Assembly (NCBI GenBank): GCA_964236735.1
Contig: CAXSFM010000027.1
Span: forward strand, 1 to 49,553
Length of the DNA stretch: 49,553 nt
Source: JAIVJG01 sp964236735
Lineage (GTDB): Bacteria > Acidobacteriota > Blastocatellia > Pyrinomonadales > Pyrinomonadaceae
Direction of reading: 5' to 3'
Shown: in pieces, positions 41,525-49,553 of the stretch
How positions within the stretch are numbered: position 1 is the stretch's first letter
Layout: every line of letters begins with the position of its first letter
Program-made: the position numbers and the translations under genes
The notes under the pieces: generated by a model
Database searches by the model: none
Told to the model about the DNA's origin: nothing
What the model saw: only the letters and a program-made list of their open reading frames with translations

Positions 41525-42415
41525 TCATGTCGTCGCCGTCGTCGAGTGTGACGCGGTTTCAACTTCGTCGTCGTGATGCGAACATCCTTGCTCCAAGTCT
41601 TCGGGACGCGCGTACTCTTCGCGCATAAAAGCTCTGATGACTTCAATCAGCGCATCCTGCCGCAGGAGCGGAATCATCTCGCCCGCGTCTGCGAACGTGC
41701 AGACGAGCGCGCCCGGATAAGCGGCACGCAGGCGCGCGCGCGCTTCTTCGTGATTCGCGTTGTCGTGCTTCGACTCCACGATCAGCACGCGCCCCGCCCA
41801 ATCCGCTCCGACGGCGAAAGCGTCAGGCTCGTGGCGGCAAAAGTCCACGCTCAACGCCATGCGCGAGAGCATGACATCTTTGGTCAGCACGTTGTCGAAA
41901 TAATTTTTCAGGTGTTCTTTGACCAGCCGCACGCGCTCGGACGCTTCGGGCGGCACGGGCGCGTCGAGATGCCGCATCACATCCATTTTCACAAACGCGC
42001 GGGTTAGCGCAAACGGCAGGCGCGACATCACGCGCAACTGTTTCTCATGCTTCGTGCCGAGTGCGGGGTCAGGCGCGCACGTCGTCAAGAGAATCAGCCG
42101 CTCGACCTGTCGCGGGTATCTCTTGGCGAAAGCCTGCGCCAGCGCCCCGCCGAACGAGCCGCCGAAAACCGTCGCGCGCCCGACGTGCTCGCGGTCGAGA
42201 ATCGCGCTCGCGGCGTCGCACACTTCTTCAATCCGACGCACGTCTGCGATGGTCGGCGCGATGGTGCGGCATTCACTGGAGAAAGCCTCACCGAGCCACC
42301 CGACGCCCTCCGCGCCGCCGACCGCCTCGTGAAACATCAGAAGCGCACGCGCGCCCTCGCCGCCCGTCGTGTACGTCCACTCGACGCCTTTGATGTTGAA
42401 TTTCTTCACAGGCAC
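41525..42415 (-). CDS. Alpha/beta-hydrolase fold protein, catalytic His apparently missing
   Basis: About 296 residues. The nucleophile elbow is 'ATVFGGSFGGALAQAFAKRYP' (Gly-x-Ser-x-Gly) and the acid is in 'VLIVESKHDNANHEEARAR'. At the usual His position near the C-terminus ('..aGH..pl') the sequence reads 'FADAGEMIPLLRQDALIEVI', with Glu in place of His. The C-terminal tail is His/Thr-rich ('CSHHDDEVETASHSTTATT'). The GTG at 42415 is chosen because it starts the family-like 'VPVKKFNIKGVEWTYTTGG'; the frame stays open upstream into the AP2-like gene. It may be inactive or use another base. Confidence 0.72.
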   Translation of the reverse strand: MPVKKFNIKGVEWTYTTGGEGARALLMFHEAVGGAEGVGWLGEAFSSECRTIAPTIADVRRIEEVCDAASAILDREHVGRATVFGGSFGGALAQAFAKRYPRQVERLILLTTCAPDPALGTKHEKQLRVMSRLPFALTRAFVKMDVMRHLDAPVPPEASERVRLVKEHLKNYFDNVLTKDVMLSRMALSVDFCRHEPDAFAVGADWAGRVLIVESKHDNANHEEARARLRAAYPGALVCTFADAGEMIPLLRQDALIEVIRAFMREEYARPEDLEQGCSHHDDEVETASHSTTATT

Positions 42416-42447
42416 GTACGTATTAACGGGATGGCTGCAAGCGCGTG

Positions 42448-42948
42448 TCAGGCTACGCAGAGTTTGCCGAGGGCTTCGGCCCATTTGCCCGTCACCGCCG
42501 CGCCGTACATCATCTCTTCCATGCGCCGGCGGATGCCGCACGCGCGACGAAACGCGGCGGCCTCGCCGTACTTTTTAATCGAGACGGAGGTGCGTCCCTT
42601 CTTATCGCGCCCCGCGTTCCACGACACTTCGTAAACTTCGTTGAGATAGATCGTGCCGTCTTTGCCTTTGTACTTCTTGACGGCGCGGCGCACGCCGGCG
42701 ATGCCGTTCGGGTTGCGCGGATTCTTGCCGACGATGACCCAGTCCGTGCGCGGCTTGCCCATCTCGCGCTCCAACTCGTTGCGGCACTCGACGGCCTTTT
42801 GCAGCGCGGCCTCTGTGCCGCCATAAACTTTGTCGGAGAGAAACTTTGACTTCGTCTCGTTGTCGAACCTGACGCGCACGTACCAGCCGTGCATTCTCTT
42901 CTGCGGGCTATCAATGCGACTGACGCCCTTGTGGCCTGACTGTGGCAT
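42448..42948 (-). CDS. Tandem AP2/ERF-like DNA-binding protein
   Basis: 166 residues, very basic. Two successive AP2-like modules can be seen. Residues ~5-62 carry 'GVSRIDSPQKRMHGWYVRVRF', then '..F....YGG.EAALQKAVECRNEL'. Residues ~82-150 carry 'GIAGVRRAVKKYKG', 'EVSWNAGRDKKGRTSVSIKKYGEAAAFRRACGIR'. Each has the three-strand core (GV.R...W.v....) followed by the E-A-A-x2-A helix. No endonuclease domain (HNH or similar) is attached, unlike most bacterial AP2 proteins. It may regulate the operon it heads. It could alternatively be a relic of a mobile intron endonuclease. Confidence 0.7.
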   Translation of the reverse strand: MPQSGHKGVSRIDSPQKRMHGWYVRVRFDNETKSKFLSDKVYGGTEAALQKAVECRNELEREMGKPRTDWVIVGKNPRNPNGIAGVRRAVKKYKGKDGTIYLNEVYEVSWNAGRDKKGRTSVSIKKYGEAAAFRRACGIRRRMEEMMYGAAVTGKWAEALGKLCVA

Positions 42949-43029
42949 GGAACTCCTATCTGATGATGCCGGATTAAATTTTGAAATGAATTTGCGTTGG
43001 AAAAAAGCTAACCGCTCGGACTCGATTTG

Positions 43030-43593
43030 TCAAAACGCGGAAACGGGTTGAGACGGATGCGCGCGTCTTTCGTAATAATCGTGGATGTAATCTTTCATCC
43101 CCAACTCCCACGGTTTCAAGCCGTAACGTTTGGCCTCTGCCTTCGCACGCTCGCTCGTCCAGCCATCATGCGCGATGCGATAGACGGCGATGACCGTGCC
43201 CGTGCGATCCGCGCCGTGCGCGCAATGCACGAAGACCGGTTGATTCTCAGGCGCGTTGATAATTGACATGACGCGCTCGACTTCAGCGTCGGCAGGCCGC
43301 CCCAGTCTGCCGAGTAGCACGTTGAAGTAACGCAAGCCGGCAGCGCGCGCCGCGACCTCTTCTTCACGCGCTCGTCCGTCGTCATCGCGCAAATTCACGA
43401 TGGTCTTGATGCCGAGTTGAGCGAGCTTCTGCATCGCGCCCGGCTTCGGCTGCGCGCCGCGATAGAGTTGCTCGTTGACTTGATGAAAGTTTGGCAACGC
43501 TGCGTCGCGCGTCCTATTTTGCGCGGCAGTTGAAGATACGAGGCAGAGCAGTACGACAGCATAGATAAAGAGGCGTTTGATGTTTTCTTTCAC
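43030..43593 (-). CDS. Secreted dual-specificity/tyrosine phosphatase
   Basis: About 187 residues. A signal peptide ('LFIYAVVLLCLVSSTAAQN') is followed by a cysteine phosphatase domain. The signature C-x5-R is in 'PVFVHCAHGADRTGTVIAVYRI' (Cys ~124), and the general-acid region is near 'LLGRLGRPADAEVERVMSII'. The fold start 'VNEQLYRGAQPKPGAMQKLAQLGIKTIVNLRD' is typical of DSP-like phosphatases. The substrate is unknown; export suggests periplasmic or extracellular phosphoesters. The GTG at 43593 is chosen to begin the signal peptide; a TTG at 43617 is open. Confidence 0.85.
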   Translation of the reverse strand: MKENIKRLFIYAVVLLCLVSSTAAQNRTRDAALPNFHQVNEQLYRGAQPKPGAMQKLAQLGIKTIVNLRDDDGRAREEEVAARAAGLRYFNVLLGRLGRPADAEVERVMSIINAPENQPVFVHCAHGADRTGTVIAVYRIAHDGWTSERAKAEAKRYGLKPWELGMKDYIHDYYERRAHPSQPVSAF

Positions 43594-43888
43594 AAAATTA
43601 TTTCCCCTTCGGCACAAGAAGACGGCAAACTTGAGACGTGCATGTTAATCGCGACGATTGGCGACGCTTCGATGTCTTGTGTCATTTACGATGTTGTCTG
43701 CGTGCCATCAGTATAGCATTGTGAAGTGGAAAGCACGGGCGACGCGCATCGCTACGTCTGATGCAATCCGCGCCGGATGGTGATAGGCTAAGAGGCAAAT
43801 CCAGCCGCCGGAAAATGTGTGCGCCAGCGTGCTTTTTTTAGAGCGTGCGAGCAAGGGCGGCGGCGTCAAAGTGTGAGGTGATAAGACC

Positions 43889-46800
43889 GTGAGCGAACAG
43901 CAAACAAGAACTGACGTGTCGGAGTTAATCGCGGAAAACTTCGGCGCGAACGCGACTTATGTGGAAGGAATGCTCGCGCGTTTTCGCAGCGACCCGACGC
44001 TCGTTGACGAATCGTGGCGCACGTATTTCGCCGAACTGCTCGGCGGCGACAACGCGCCTTCCATCAACGCCAACGGCGGGCACGCTGCGAAGGAGGCGAG
44101 CGGCGGCGGCAACGGCGCATCAGCCGTGAGTGCGACGACGACAGCGACGACGCCGACGGTTAACGCGGACGCCACGCAGGAGACAGCGCGCACCACCACA
44201 ACAGCGTCGCCCGTCTTGCAGTCGCCAGCCGGTTCGCCAACGCAGACGCCGCAGACTGCGCCGCAAACTTCCACCGCCGCACCGCCGGCGCAGGCAAGCG
44301 CGCCTGTTCAGACGCAGGCGGAATCATCTCCGATTCGCGGCGGCGCGCTCAAGATCGTCGAGAACATGGAGACGAGTTTGACCGTCCCGACGGCGACCTC
44401 GAACCGGCAAGTGCCCGTCAAGGTGCTGGAAGAAAATCGTCTCATCATCAATCGCCATCTCAAAGATAACAAACGCGGCAAGGCTTCATACACGCACATC
44501 ATCGCCTTCGCACTGCTGCGCGCGCTCGACAAATTTCCGCAGATGAACGACGGCTACGCAGTTGTCAACGGCACGCCTTCGCGCGTCAAACGCACGGGCG
44601 CGAATCTCGGCCTCGCGATTGATCTTGAGAAAAAAGACGGCTCGCGCACCTTGCTCGTCCCGAACATCAAGAACGCGAATGCTCTCAACTTCGCGCAATT
44701 TCTCGCCGCCTACGACGACACTGTCAAGCGCGCGCGCGGCGGCAAACTCGGCGTTCCTGATTTTCAGGAGACGACCATTAGCTTGACCAATCCGGGCACG
44801 CTCGGCACGGTCTCATCTGCGCCGCGTCTGATGTCGGGGCAGTCCGTCATCATCGCGACGGGCGCGATTGAGTACCCTGCGGAGTACCACGCGATGACAC
44901 CGGAGGCTCTCTCGCAACTCGGCATCAGCAAGACGCTCAACATCTCTTCCACTTACGATCATCGCGTCATACAGGGCGCGGAGTCGGGCGCGTACCTCGC
45001 CTACGTTCACGCGCTGCTGCTCGGCGAGCATGATTTTTATGTGAAAGTTTTTCGCGACCTCGGCATCAATCATCAACCGATGCGCTGGGCGCGCGACTTC
45101 AACCCCGCGCTTCTCGGCGGCGCGGACAGCATCCGCCAGCAGACGATCAAGCAGGCGCGCGTCCTCGAACTCATCAACGCCTATCGCGTGCGCGGCCATC
45201 TCATCGCGGACATTGACCCGCTGAACGCGATGAACGTGCAGGATCACCCGGAACTAGACCTTGAGACTTACAATCTGACCGTCTGGGACTTGGACAGAGA
45301 GTTCATCACGGGCGGACTCGGCGGCAAAGAGAGCGCGAGCTTGCGCGAGATTCTCGACATCCTGCATCGCGCTTACTGCGGCAAGGTCGGCACGGAGTAT
45401 CGCCACATCCAGAGCAAGGAACAGAAGGTCTGGCTGCGCGAACAAATCCGGCGCGAGTTCGTTGACCCGCAACCGCTCGACGCAGAGACGAAGAAACGCC
45501 TGCTCTCAAAGCTCGTCGCGGCGGAAGGGTTCGAGCGTTTTCTGCACACGAAATTTCTCGGACAGAAACGCTTTTCGCTCGAAGGATGCGAGACGATCAT
45601 CGCGCTTTTAGATCAACTCGTCGAACGCTCGGCGGAAGCGGGCGTGGAAGAAATCACGCTCGGCATGGCGCATCGCGGGCGTCTCAACGTGCTCGCCAAT
45701 GTCGTCGGCAGCAACTTGGCAGAGAGAATTTTCACGGCGTTTGAAGGCAGCATACATCCGAACTTCCCGGCGGATGAAGGCGACGTGAAATATCATCAAG
45801 GGGCGCGCGGCGAGCGCACGACCGAAGACGGCCACAAGGTCAGCATTGTTGTCTCGCCGAATCCGAGCCATCTCGAATTCGTTGACCCGGTCGTCGAAGG
45901 CATGGTGCGCGCGCGTCAGGATGCGATGCAGTTGGATGAAGGCGCGGAGAGAGAGAAAGTGATTGACCGCACGCTGCCCGTGCTGCTTCATGGCGATGCG
46001 GCCTTCGCCGGGCAGGGCATCGTGATGGAGACGCTGCAACTCGCAGACCTCAAGGGTTATCGCACGGGCGGCACGATTCACATCATCATCAACAACCAGA
46101 TCGGCTTCACGACCTCGCCATCGCAGAGTCGCTCGACGATTTACTCGACGGATGTCGCGCGCATGACGCAGTTGCCCATCTTTCACATCAACGGCGACGA
46201 CCCGGAAGCCGCCTTCCGCGTCCTTCGCATCGCGCTCGCGTTCCGTCAGGAATTCAACAAGGACGTGGTGCTCGACGTGATCGGCTTCCGCCGTCTCGGA
46301 CACAACGAGGGCGACGAGCCGAGTTACACGCAACCGCTCATGTACGCGCACGTCAAGGCGCATCCCGGCGTGCGGAGCGTCTATGCGTCGCGGCTCGTGC
46401 AGGAAGGCGTGCTCGCGGACGCTGATGTCGAAGCGATGATGAAGGAGACGAACGCCGTTTACGAAGCGACGCTTGAGCGCGCCAAGCAAATCGCGAAGGA
46501 CAAGAAGCCCGCGCACGAATTGCACAAGCAGGTTCAGGAAGAGGACGGCTCAACCATCATCGAAACGCCCGTCGCGGCGGAGACGATTCTCAACGTCGCG
46601 CACAAGATCGCCATCGTGCCGGAGAATTTTCACATCAACCCGAAGATGGTCAGCCAACTCGCACGCCGCGCCAAGATGGGCGAGGGCGAAGCGCCTCTCG
46701 ATTGGGCGTTCGCGGAGTTGATGGCCTTCGGCACGCTCGGACTCGAAGACGTGCGCGTGCGGTTGTCGGGTCAGGATTCCGGGCGCGGCACTTTCTCGCA

Positions 46801-47791
46801 ACGCCACGCGATTATGTACGACACGCAGACCGGCGCTTCGTGGACGCCTCTGACAGAGATGACGGCAAAGGGCGACGAGCGCGCGCTCATCGAGGTCTTC
46901 GATAGCTCGCTGTCGGAGCAGGGCGTGCTGGGTTTCGAGTACGGCTATTCGGTCGTGGCGCGCGATGCGCTCGTCGCGTGGGAGGCGCAGTTCGGCGACT
47001 TCGGCAACGGCGCGCAGGTCATCATAGACCAGTTCATCGCGCCCGGCGTGGACAAGTGGCAACAGCCTTCGCGTCTCGTCCTGCTGCTGCCGCACGGCTA
47101 CGAAGGACAGGGGCCGGAACACTCCAGCGCGCGGCTGGAGCGTTATCTGCAACTCTGCGCCGAGAACAACATGCAGGTCTGCAACCCGACGACGCCGGCG
47201 CAGTATTTTCACTTGCTCCGCAGACAGGTGAAACAGACGGCAGCGCGCCCGCTCGTTGTGATGACGCCGAAGAGTCTGCTGCGTCTGCCCGCTGCCGTCT
47301 CGACGATTGAAGATTTGACGACGGGCGGTTTCCGTCCCGTCATTGACGACGCGGAAGTGCAGACGCGCGACGCCGTGCAACGCATCGTCCTCGCGAGCGG
47401 CAAAGTCTTCTATGACCTCGCGGCGGCGCGTAAAAAATCCGGCGACGAGCGTGTCGCCATCGTGCGGCTCGAACAGTTTTACCCGTTCCCGGAATCCGCT
47501 CTGCGCGAAATATTCGCGAGCTACCCGAACGCCACGCAACTCGTCTGGACGCAGGAGGAGCCGAAGAACATGGGCGGGTGGACGTTCGTCGAGCCGCGCC
47601 TGATGGGAATTCTGCCGAAGTGCGAGCGTCCGTTTTATGCAGGCCGCGCCGCCTCTGCCAGTCCCGCGACCGGCTCTTACGCCGTTCACGAAATGGAACA
47701 ACGCCAACTCATAGACGACGCACTCACGGAAAACGCGCCGTATGTTTCCGCTGCCAGCACCGCCAAGTTTGCGGGGCAAGCCGACTCGTAA
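43889..47791 (+). CDS. kgd: Multifunctional 2-oxoglutarate dehydrogenase E2-E1 fusion (Kgd/OdhA type)
   Basis: 1300 residues from a GTG start with GAGGTG ahead of it. The N-terminal ~50 residues are the E1-type helix ('FGANATYVEGMLARFRSDPTLVDESWRTYFAELL'). A long A/T/P/Q linker (~55-150) follows, then an E2 acyltransferase core (~150-395) with 'YDHRVIQGAESGAYLA', then the full thiamine-diphosphate E1 (~400-1300) with 'LGMAHRGRLNVLANV' (~591), 'GDAAFAGQGIV', 'HIIINNQIGFTT' and 'GQDSGRGTFSQRHA'. There is no lipoyl domain, as in mycobacterial Kgd and corynebacterial OdhA. It makes succinyl-CoA from 2-oxoglutarate with partner subunits. It ends in repeat R7. Confidence 0.95.
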   Translation: MSEQQTRTDVSELIAENFGANATYVEGMLARFRSDPTLVDESWRTYFAELLGGDNAPSINANGGHAAKEASGGGNGASAVSATTTATTPTVNADATQETARTTTTASPVLQSPAGSPTQTPQTAPQTSTAAPPAQASAPVQTQAESSPIRGGALKIVENMETSLTVPTATSNRQVPVKVLEENRLIINRHLKDNKRGKASYTHIIAFALLRALDKFPQMNDGYAVVNGTPSRVKRTGANLGLAIDLEKKDGSRTLLVPNIKNANALNFAQFLAAYDDTVKRARGGKLGVPDFQETTISLTNPGTLGTVSSAPRLMSGQSVIIATGAIEYPAEYHAMTPEALSQLGISKTLNISSTYDHRVIQGAESGAYLAYVHALLLGEHDFYVKVFRDLGINHQPMRWARDFNPALLGGADSIRQQTIKQARVLELINAYRVRGHLIADIDPLNAMNVQDHPELDLETYNLTVWDLDREFITGGLGGKESASLREILDILHRAYCGKVGTEYRHIQSKEQKVWLREQIRREFVDPQPLDAETKKRLLSKLVAAEGFERFLHTKFLGQKRFSLEGCETIIALLDQLVERSAEAGVEEITLGMAHRGRLNVLANVVGSNLAERIFTAFEGSIHPNFPADEGDVKYHQGARGERTTEDGHKVSIVVSPNPSHLEFVDPVVEGMVRARQDAMQLDEGAEREKVIDRTLPVLLHGDAAFAGQGIVMETLQLADLKGYRTGGTIHIIINNQIGFTTSPSQSRSTIYSTDVARMTQLPIFHINGDDPEAAFRVLRIALAFRQEFNKDVVLDVIGFRRLGHNEGDEPSYTQPLMYAHVKAHPGVRSVYASRLVQEGVLADADVEAMMKETNAVYEATLERAKQIAKDKKPAHELHKQVQEEDGSTIIETPVAAETILNVAHKIAIVPENFHINPKMVSQLARRAKMGEGEAPLDWAFAELMAFGTLGLEDVRVRLSGQDSGRGTFSQRHAIMYDTQTGASWTPLTEMTAKGDERALIEVFDSSLSEQGVLGFEYGYSVVARDALVAWEAQFGDFGNGAQVIIDQFIAPGVDKWQQPSRLVLLLPHGYEGQGPEHSSARLERYLQLCAENNMQVCNPTTPAQYFHLLRRQVKQTAARPLVVMTPKSLLRLPAAVSTIEDLTTGGFRPVIDDAEVQTRDAVQRIVLASGKVFYDLAAARKKSGDERVAIVRLEQFYPFPESALREIFASYPNATQLVWTQEEPKNMGGWTFVEPRLMGILPKCERPFYAGRAASASPATGSYAVHEMEQRQLIDDALTENAPYVSAASTAKFAGQADS

Positions 47792-47855
47792 AAGAAGGCA
47801 AAAGGCAAAAGTGAAGACAAGGCGTGTGCTTTCCGTCTTCACTTTTGCCTTTCTT
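47792..47855. repeat. Heptamer repeat array R7 (GGCAAAA family), inverted pair, probable bidirectional terminator
   Basis: GGCAAAA, GGCAAAA and GTGAAGA run in 7-bp register at 47797-47817. The complement lies at 47835-47855, giving a perfect stem of 17-18 bp with a 16-base loop. It sits between convergent kgd and the short-chain dehydrogenase: the kgd TAA abuts its left end and the dehydrogenase stop lies inside its right arm. Confidence 0.9.
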
Positions 47856-48636
47856 GGGGTTTGGATTTTTTGGCGACGAGTTTGGGGACGGCGTTGAGCG
47901 GGATCAGTCTCTGGCCTGTGACCATCAAGCGATTGAGCCGACCGGGAATGACGAGGCCGCCGCCTTCTTCTAACTTTTTCAAAGATTCCGCCACGACCTC
48001 CGCGTGTTCCTGTTCACGACCGGGAACTTTCTGTCTCGCTTCCTGACCCGCTTGCGCTTCCGCGTCGGCGCACAGCCGTCCGGGGCAGAGCGTCACGATC
48101 TTGACGCCCGACGCGCGCAACTCTTCGCGCAAAGCCATCGAGAAAGTGGTGAGAAAAGATTTCGTGGCGGAATAGAGCGCGGCGTAAGGAATCGGTTGAA
48201 AGCCTGCCATCGAAGAGACGTTGATGATGCCGCCCCGCCCGCGCTCGATCATCTGCGGCAACAAACTGTAAGTCAGTTCAACCGTTGCCGCGTTGTGGAG
48301 ATTAATCATTTCCAACTGGCGCGCGAGCGCGAGCGTCCGAAACTCTCCGCGCAGACCGAAGCCCGCGTTGTTGACGAGCAGCTCGACAAGCAGATCGCGC
48401 TCGCGTAGTTGCGCGGCTAATCCTTGCCCCGCTGATGCAACGGATAAATCGCAGGCGAGCGTTTCAATTTTTATTGAGTGGGAGGTTCTTAGTTCGCTGG
48501 CGAGAGCGTCGAGCCTGTCCTTCGATCTCGCGACGAGGACAAGATTTCGCCCGCGTGCGGCGAGCGCGCGGGCGAAGAATTTGCCGAGTCCCTGTGACGC
48601 GCCGGTGACGAGGGCGTAGCCGGCTTGCTCGGTCAT
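47839..48636 (-). CDS. Short-chain dehydrogenase/reductase
   Basis: 265 residues of the SDR family. The NAD(P) motif T-G-x3-G-x-G is in 'LVTGASQGLGKFFARAL', followed by 'LVARSKDRLD' (basic residue favouring NADP). 'LLVNNAGFGL' and the catalytic Ser and Y-x3-K in 'NVSSMAGFQPIPYAALYSATKSFL' are complete. The substrate is unknown; similar proteins act on ketoacyl or sterol/lipid substrates. It overlaps the upstream hydroxylase gene by 4 bases (ATGA), so the two are one operon and may act on the same lipid. The last codons and stop are in repeat R7. Confidence 0.9.
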   Translation of the reverse strand: MTEQAGYALVTGASQGLGKFFARALAARGRNLVLVARSKDRLDALASELRTSHSIKIETLACDLSVASAGQGLAAQLRERDLLVELLVNNAGFGLRGEFRTLALARQLEMINLHNAATVELTYSLLPQMIERGRGGIINVSSMAGFQPIPYAALYSATKSFLTTFSMALREELRASGVKIVTLCPGRLCADAEAQAGQEARQKVPGREQEHAEVVAESLKKLEEGGGLVIPGRLNRLMVTGQRLIPLNAVPKLVAKKSKPQERQK

Positions 48637-49370
48637 GCCTGGAATCTCCGCGCGGCGACGTTGAGTTCATCGGGTCGCTTGTTACGCGCGGTCAAATTTG
48701 AAAGCCGCATCTGGCCGGAGAGTTTCCGTTGCACTTTTTCGGGGAAGCGCGTCCTGAAGATGATGTCCCAGAATCCGTTGGTGATGCCGAAGCCCGTCGT
48801 GATGCCGTGCGAGCTATGATGATAGAGATGGTAGCCTTTGATGTATCTGAAATACGGATTGCGGAAGTTGTAGAAGTGCAACGAATGATGAATCCACTCT
48901 TCGGCGACGTAGCTCTGAATGGCTCCGGCCAAGAGCATCGGCGCGGTGTAAGCGGGGAAAATAAAACTGACGGGCAGCGCGACCGCGAAGAGCGGCAGCA
49001 AGTCTTTCAACTCGCCGCTGATGTGCAGGCCGTCGGTCGGTCGCTCGTGATGTTCCCAGTGCAGAGGGTCGAGATACTTGTGGCACAGCCCCGTGTAAAA
49101 TTTCTTGTACCACTTTTTCGAGTGCTTGAAACGCCCGTGCAGGATGTAGCGATGAAAGAGATATTCGACGAGCGTCCAGACGGGAATGCCCGCTAAGAAG
49201 AACGCCGCCGCGACGAAGGGGCGCGCCGTCTGCGTCGCCACCATCAACATGATGATTGAAAAAGTTGTGTAGAACGCCGTCACAGGATAGAGGCGTCGGC
49301 GCGAAATTTCGGCTTGCTGTTGCTTGTAAAAACCGAGCGCGTTCGTTGGCGTGCGAGCGTCAGGATTCAT
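48633..49370 (-). CDS. Sterol desaturase/fatty acid hydroxylase family membrane protein
   Basis: 245 residues with about four membrane helices. The di-iron histidine clusters of the family are complete: 'EYLFHRYILH', 'HWEHHERP', 'AEEWIHHSLHFY' and 'KGYHLYHHSSHG'. Such enzymes hydroxylate or desaturate fatty acyl or sterol chains using O2. The pairing with a short-chain dehydrogenase suggests joint modification of a membrane lipid. The ATG at 49370 gives a 30-residue soluble N-terminus ahead of the first helix. Confidence 0.9.
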   Translation of the reverse strand: MNPDARTPTNALGFYKQQQAEISRRRLYPVTAFYTTFSIIMLMVATQTARPFVAAAFFLAGIPVWTLVEYLFHRYILHGRFKHSKKWYKKFYTGLCHKYLDPLHWEHHERPTDGLHISGELKDLLPLFAVALPVSFIFPAYTAPMLLAGAIQSYVAEEWIHHSLHFYNFRNPYFRYIKGYHLYHHSSHGITTGFGITNGFWDIIFRTRFPEKVQRKLSGQMRLSNLTARNKRPDELNVAARRFQA

Positions 49371-49541
49371 AACTGCTTCCCTACAGGATTCAAATGTTGG
49401 AGTAATGCTTGCGAGTCAAGATTTCCGAAAGGATTCCGCGCGGCGACTTTAGCACAGCAGGCATTTTTCTGAAAAGCAGCCGCCACTGATCAATTCTTCA
49501 CTTAAGCACCCATGCAAATTTAGGTTAAACTATTTGCCATC

Positions 49542-49553
49542 ATGGGTAAAACA
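49542..49553 (+). CDS. Possible first codons of a gene running off the window
   Basis: An ATG at 49542 is followed by three sense codons (M-G-K-T) to the end of the window. The preceding ~170 bases hold no other gene and are AT-richer, as expected of a promoter region between divergent genes. Too little is present to identify it. Confidence 0.25.

Overview
The window is about 49.5 kb of GC-rich bacterial chromosome, densely coding, with no rRNA, tRNA, CRISPR array, prophage or insertion sequence that I can recognise. The gene content fits an Acidobacteriota genome, most likely class Blastocatellia (Pyrinomonadaceae-like). This rests on the single-chain 2-oxoglutarate dehydrogenase (E2 and E1 fused), the cdaA-cdaR-glmM operon, dnaG-rpoD, secreted S8 proteases ending in short G/D repeats, and families of heptamer repeats between genes. 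The taxonomic call is inference from gene content, not a database match.

Layout. 0.1-4.7 kb: a cation diffusion facilitator, then the c-di-AMP/cell-wall operon cdaA-cdaR-glmM. 4.7-5.2 kb: a gene desert with a consensus-like sigma-54 promoter, an upstream palindrome and an intrinsic terminator, together predicting a ~115-nt small RNA. 5.2-16.1 kb: aroB, a small membrane protein, a radical-SAM protein, rpoD, dnaG, a PIN-domain toxin-antitoxin pair directly upstream of dnaG, and mutS2. 16.2-30.3 kb, all on the minus strand: a CheW-like protein, a secreted S74-chaperone adhesin, a GGDEF-EAL protein, a GNAT acetyltransferase, a subtilase with a degenerate Clp-type AAA+ domain, an HD-GYP-GAF protein and a second subtilase. 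This block couples c-di-GMP turnover with secreted surface proteins. 30.7-39.5 kb, plus strand: rhomboid protease, 3-hydroxybutyryl-CoA dehydrogenase, a RelBE/ParDE-like pair, enoyl-CoA hydratase, a TIR/NDT-like TPR protein, ribH, nusB and cheA. 39.6-43.6 kb, minus strand: a run of tandem-AP2 protein, alpha/beta-hydrolase, Tat-exported small protein and amidase, preceded by a secreted dual-specificity phosphatase. 43.9-49.4 kb: the fused 2-oxoglutarate dehydrogenase, converging on a short-chain dehydrogenase and a membrane fatty-acid hydroxylase-like protein.

The strongest unexplained signals are four. (1) Seven intergenic arrays of 7-bp units (general form G-T/G-N4-A), mostly folded as inverted pairs; every one begins within a few bases of a stop codon, and four genes take their last codons and stop from the array. 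(2) The sigma-54-driven small RNA candidate. (3) A secreted subtilase carrying a ClpB/ClpC nucleotide-binding-domain-1 homologue with destroyed Walker motifs. (4) A pair of c-di-GMP enzymes (GGDEF-EAL and HD-GYP) that share a homologous membrane sensor domain and sit between secreted proteases and an adhesin.
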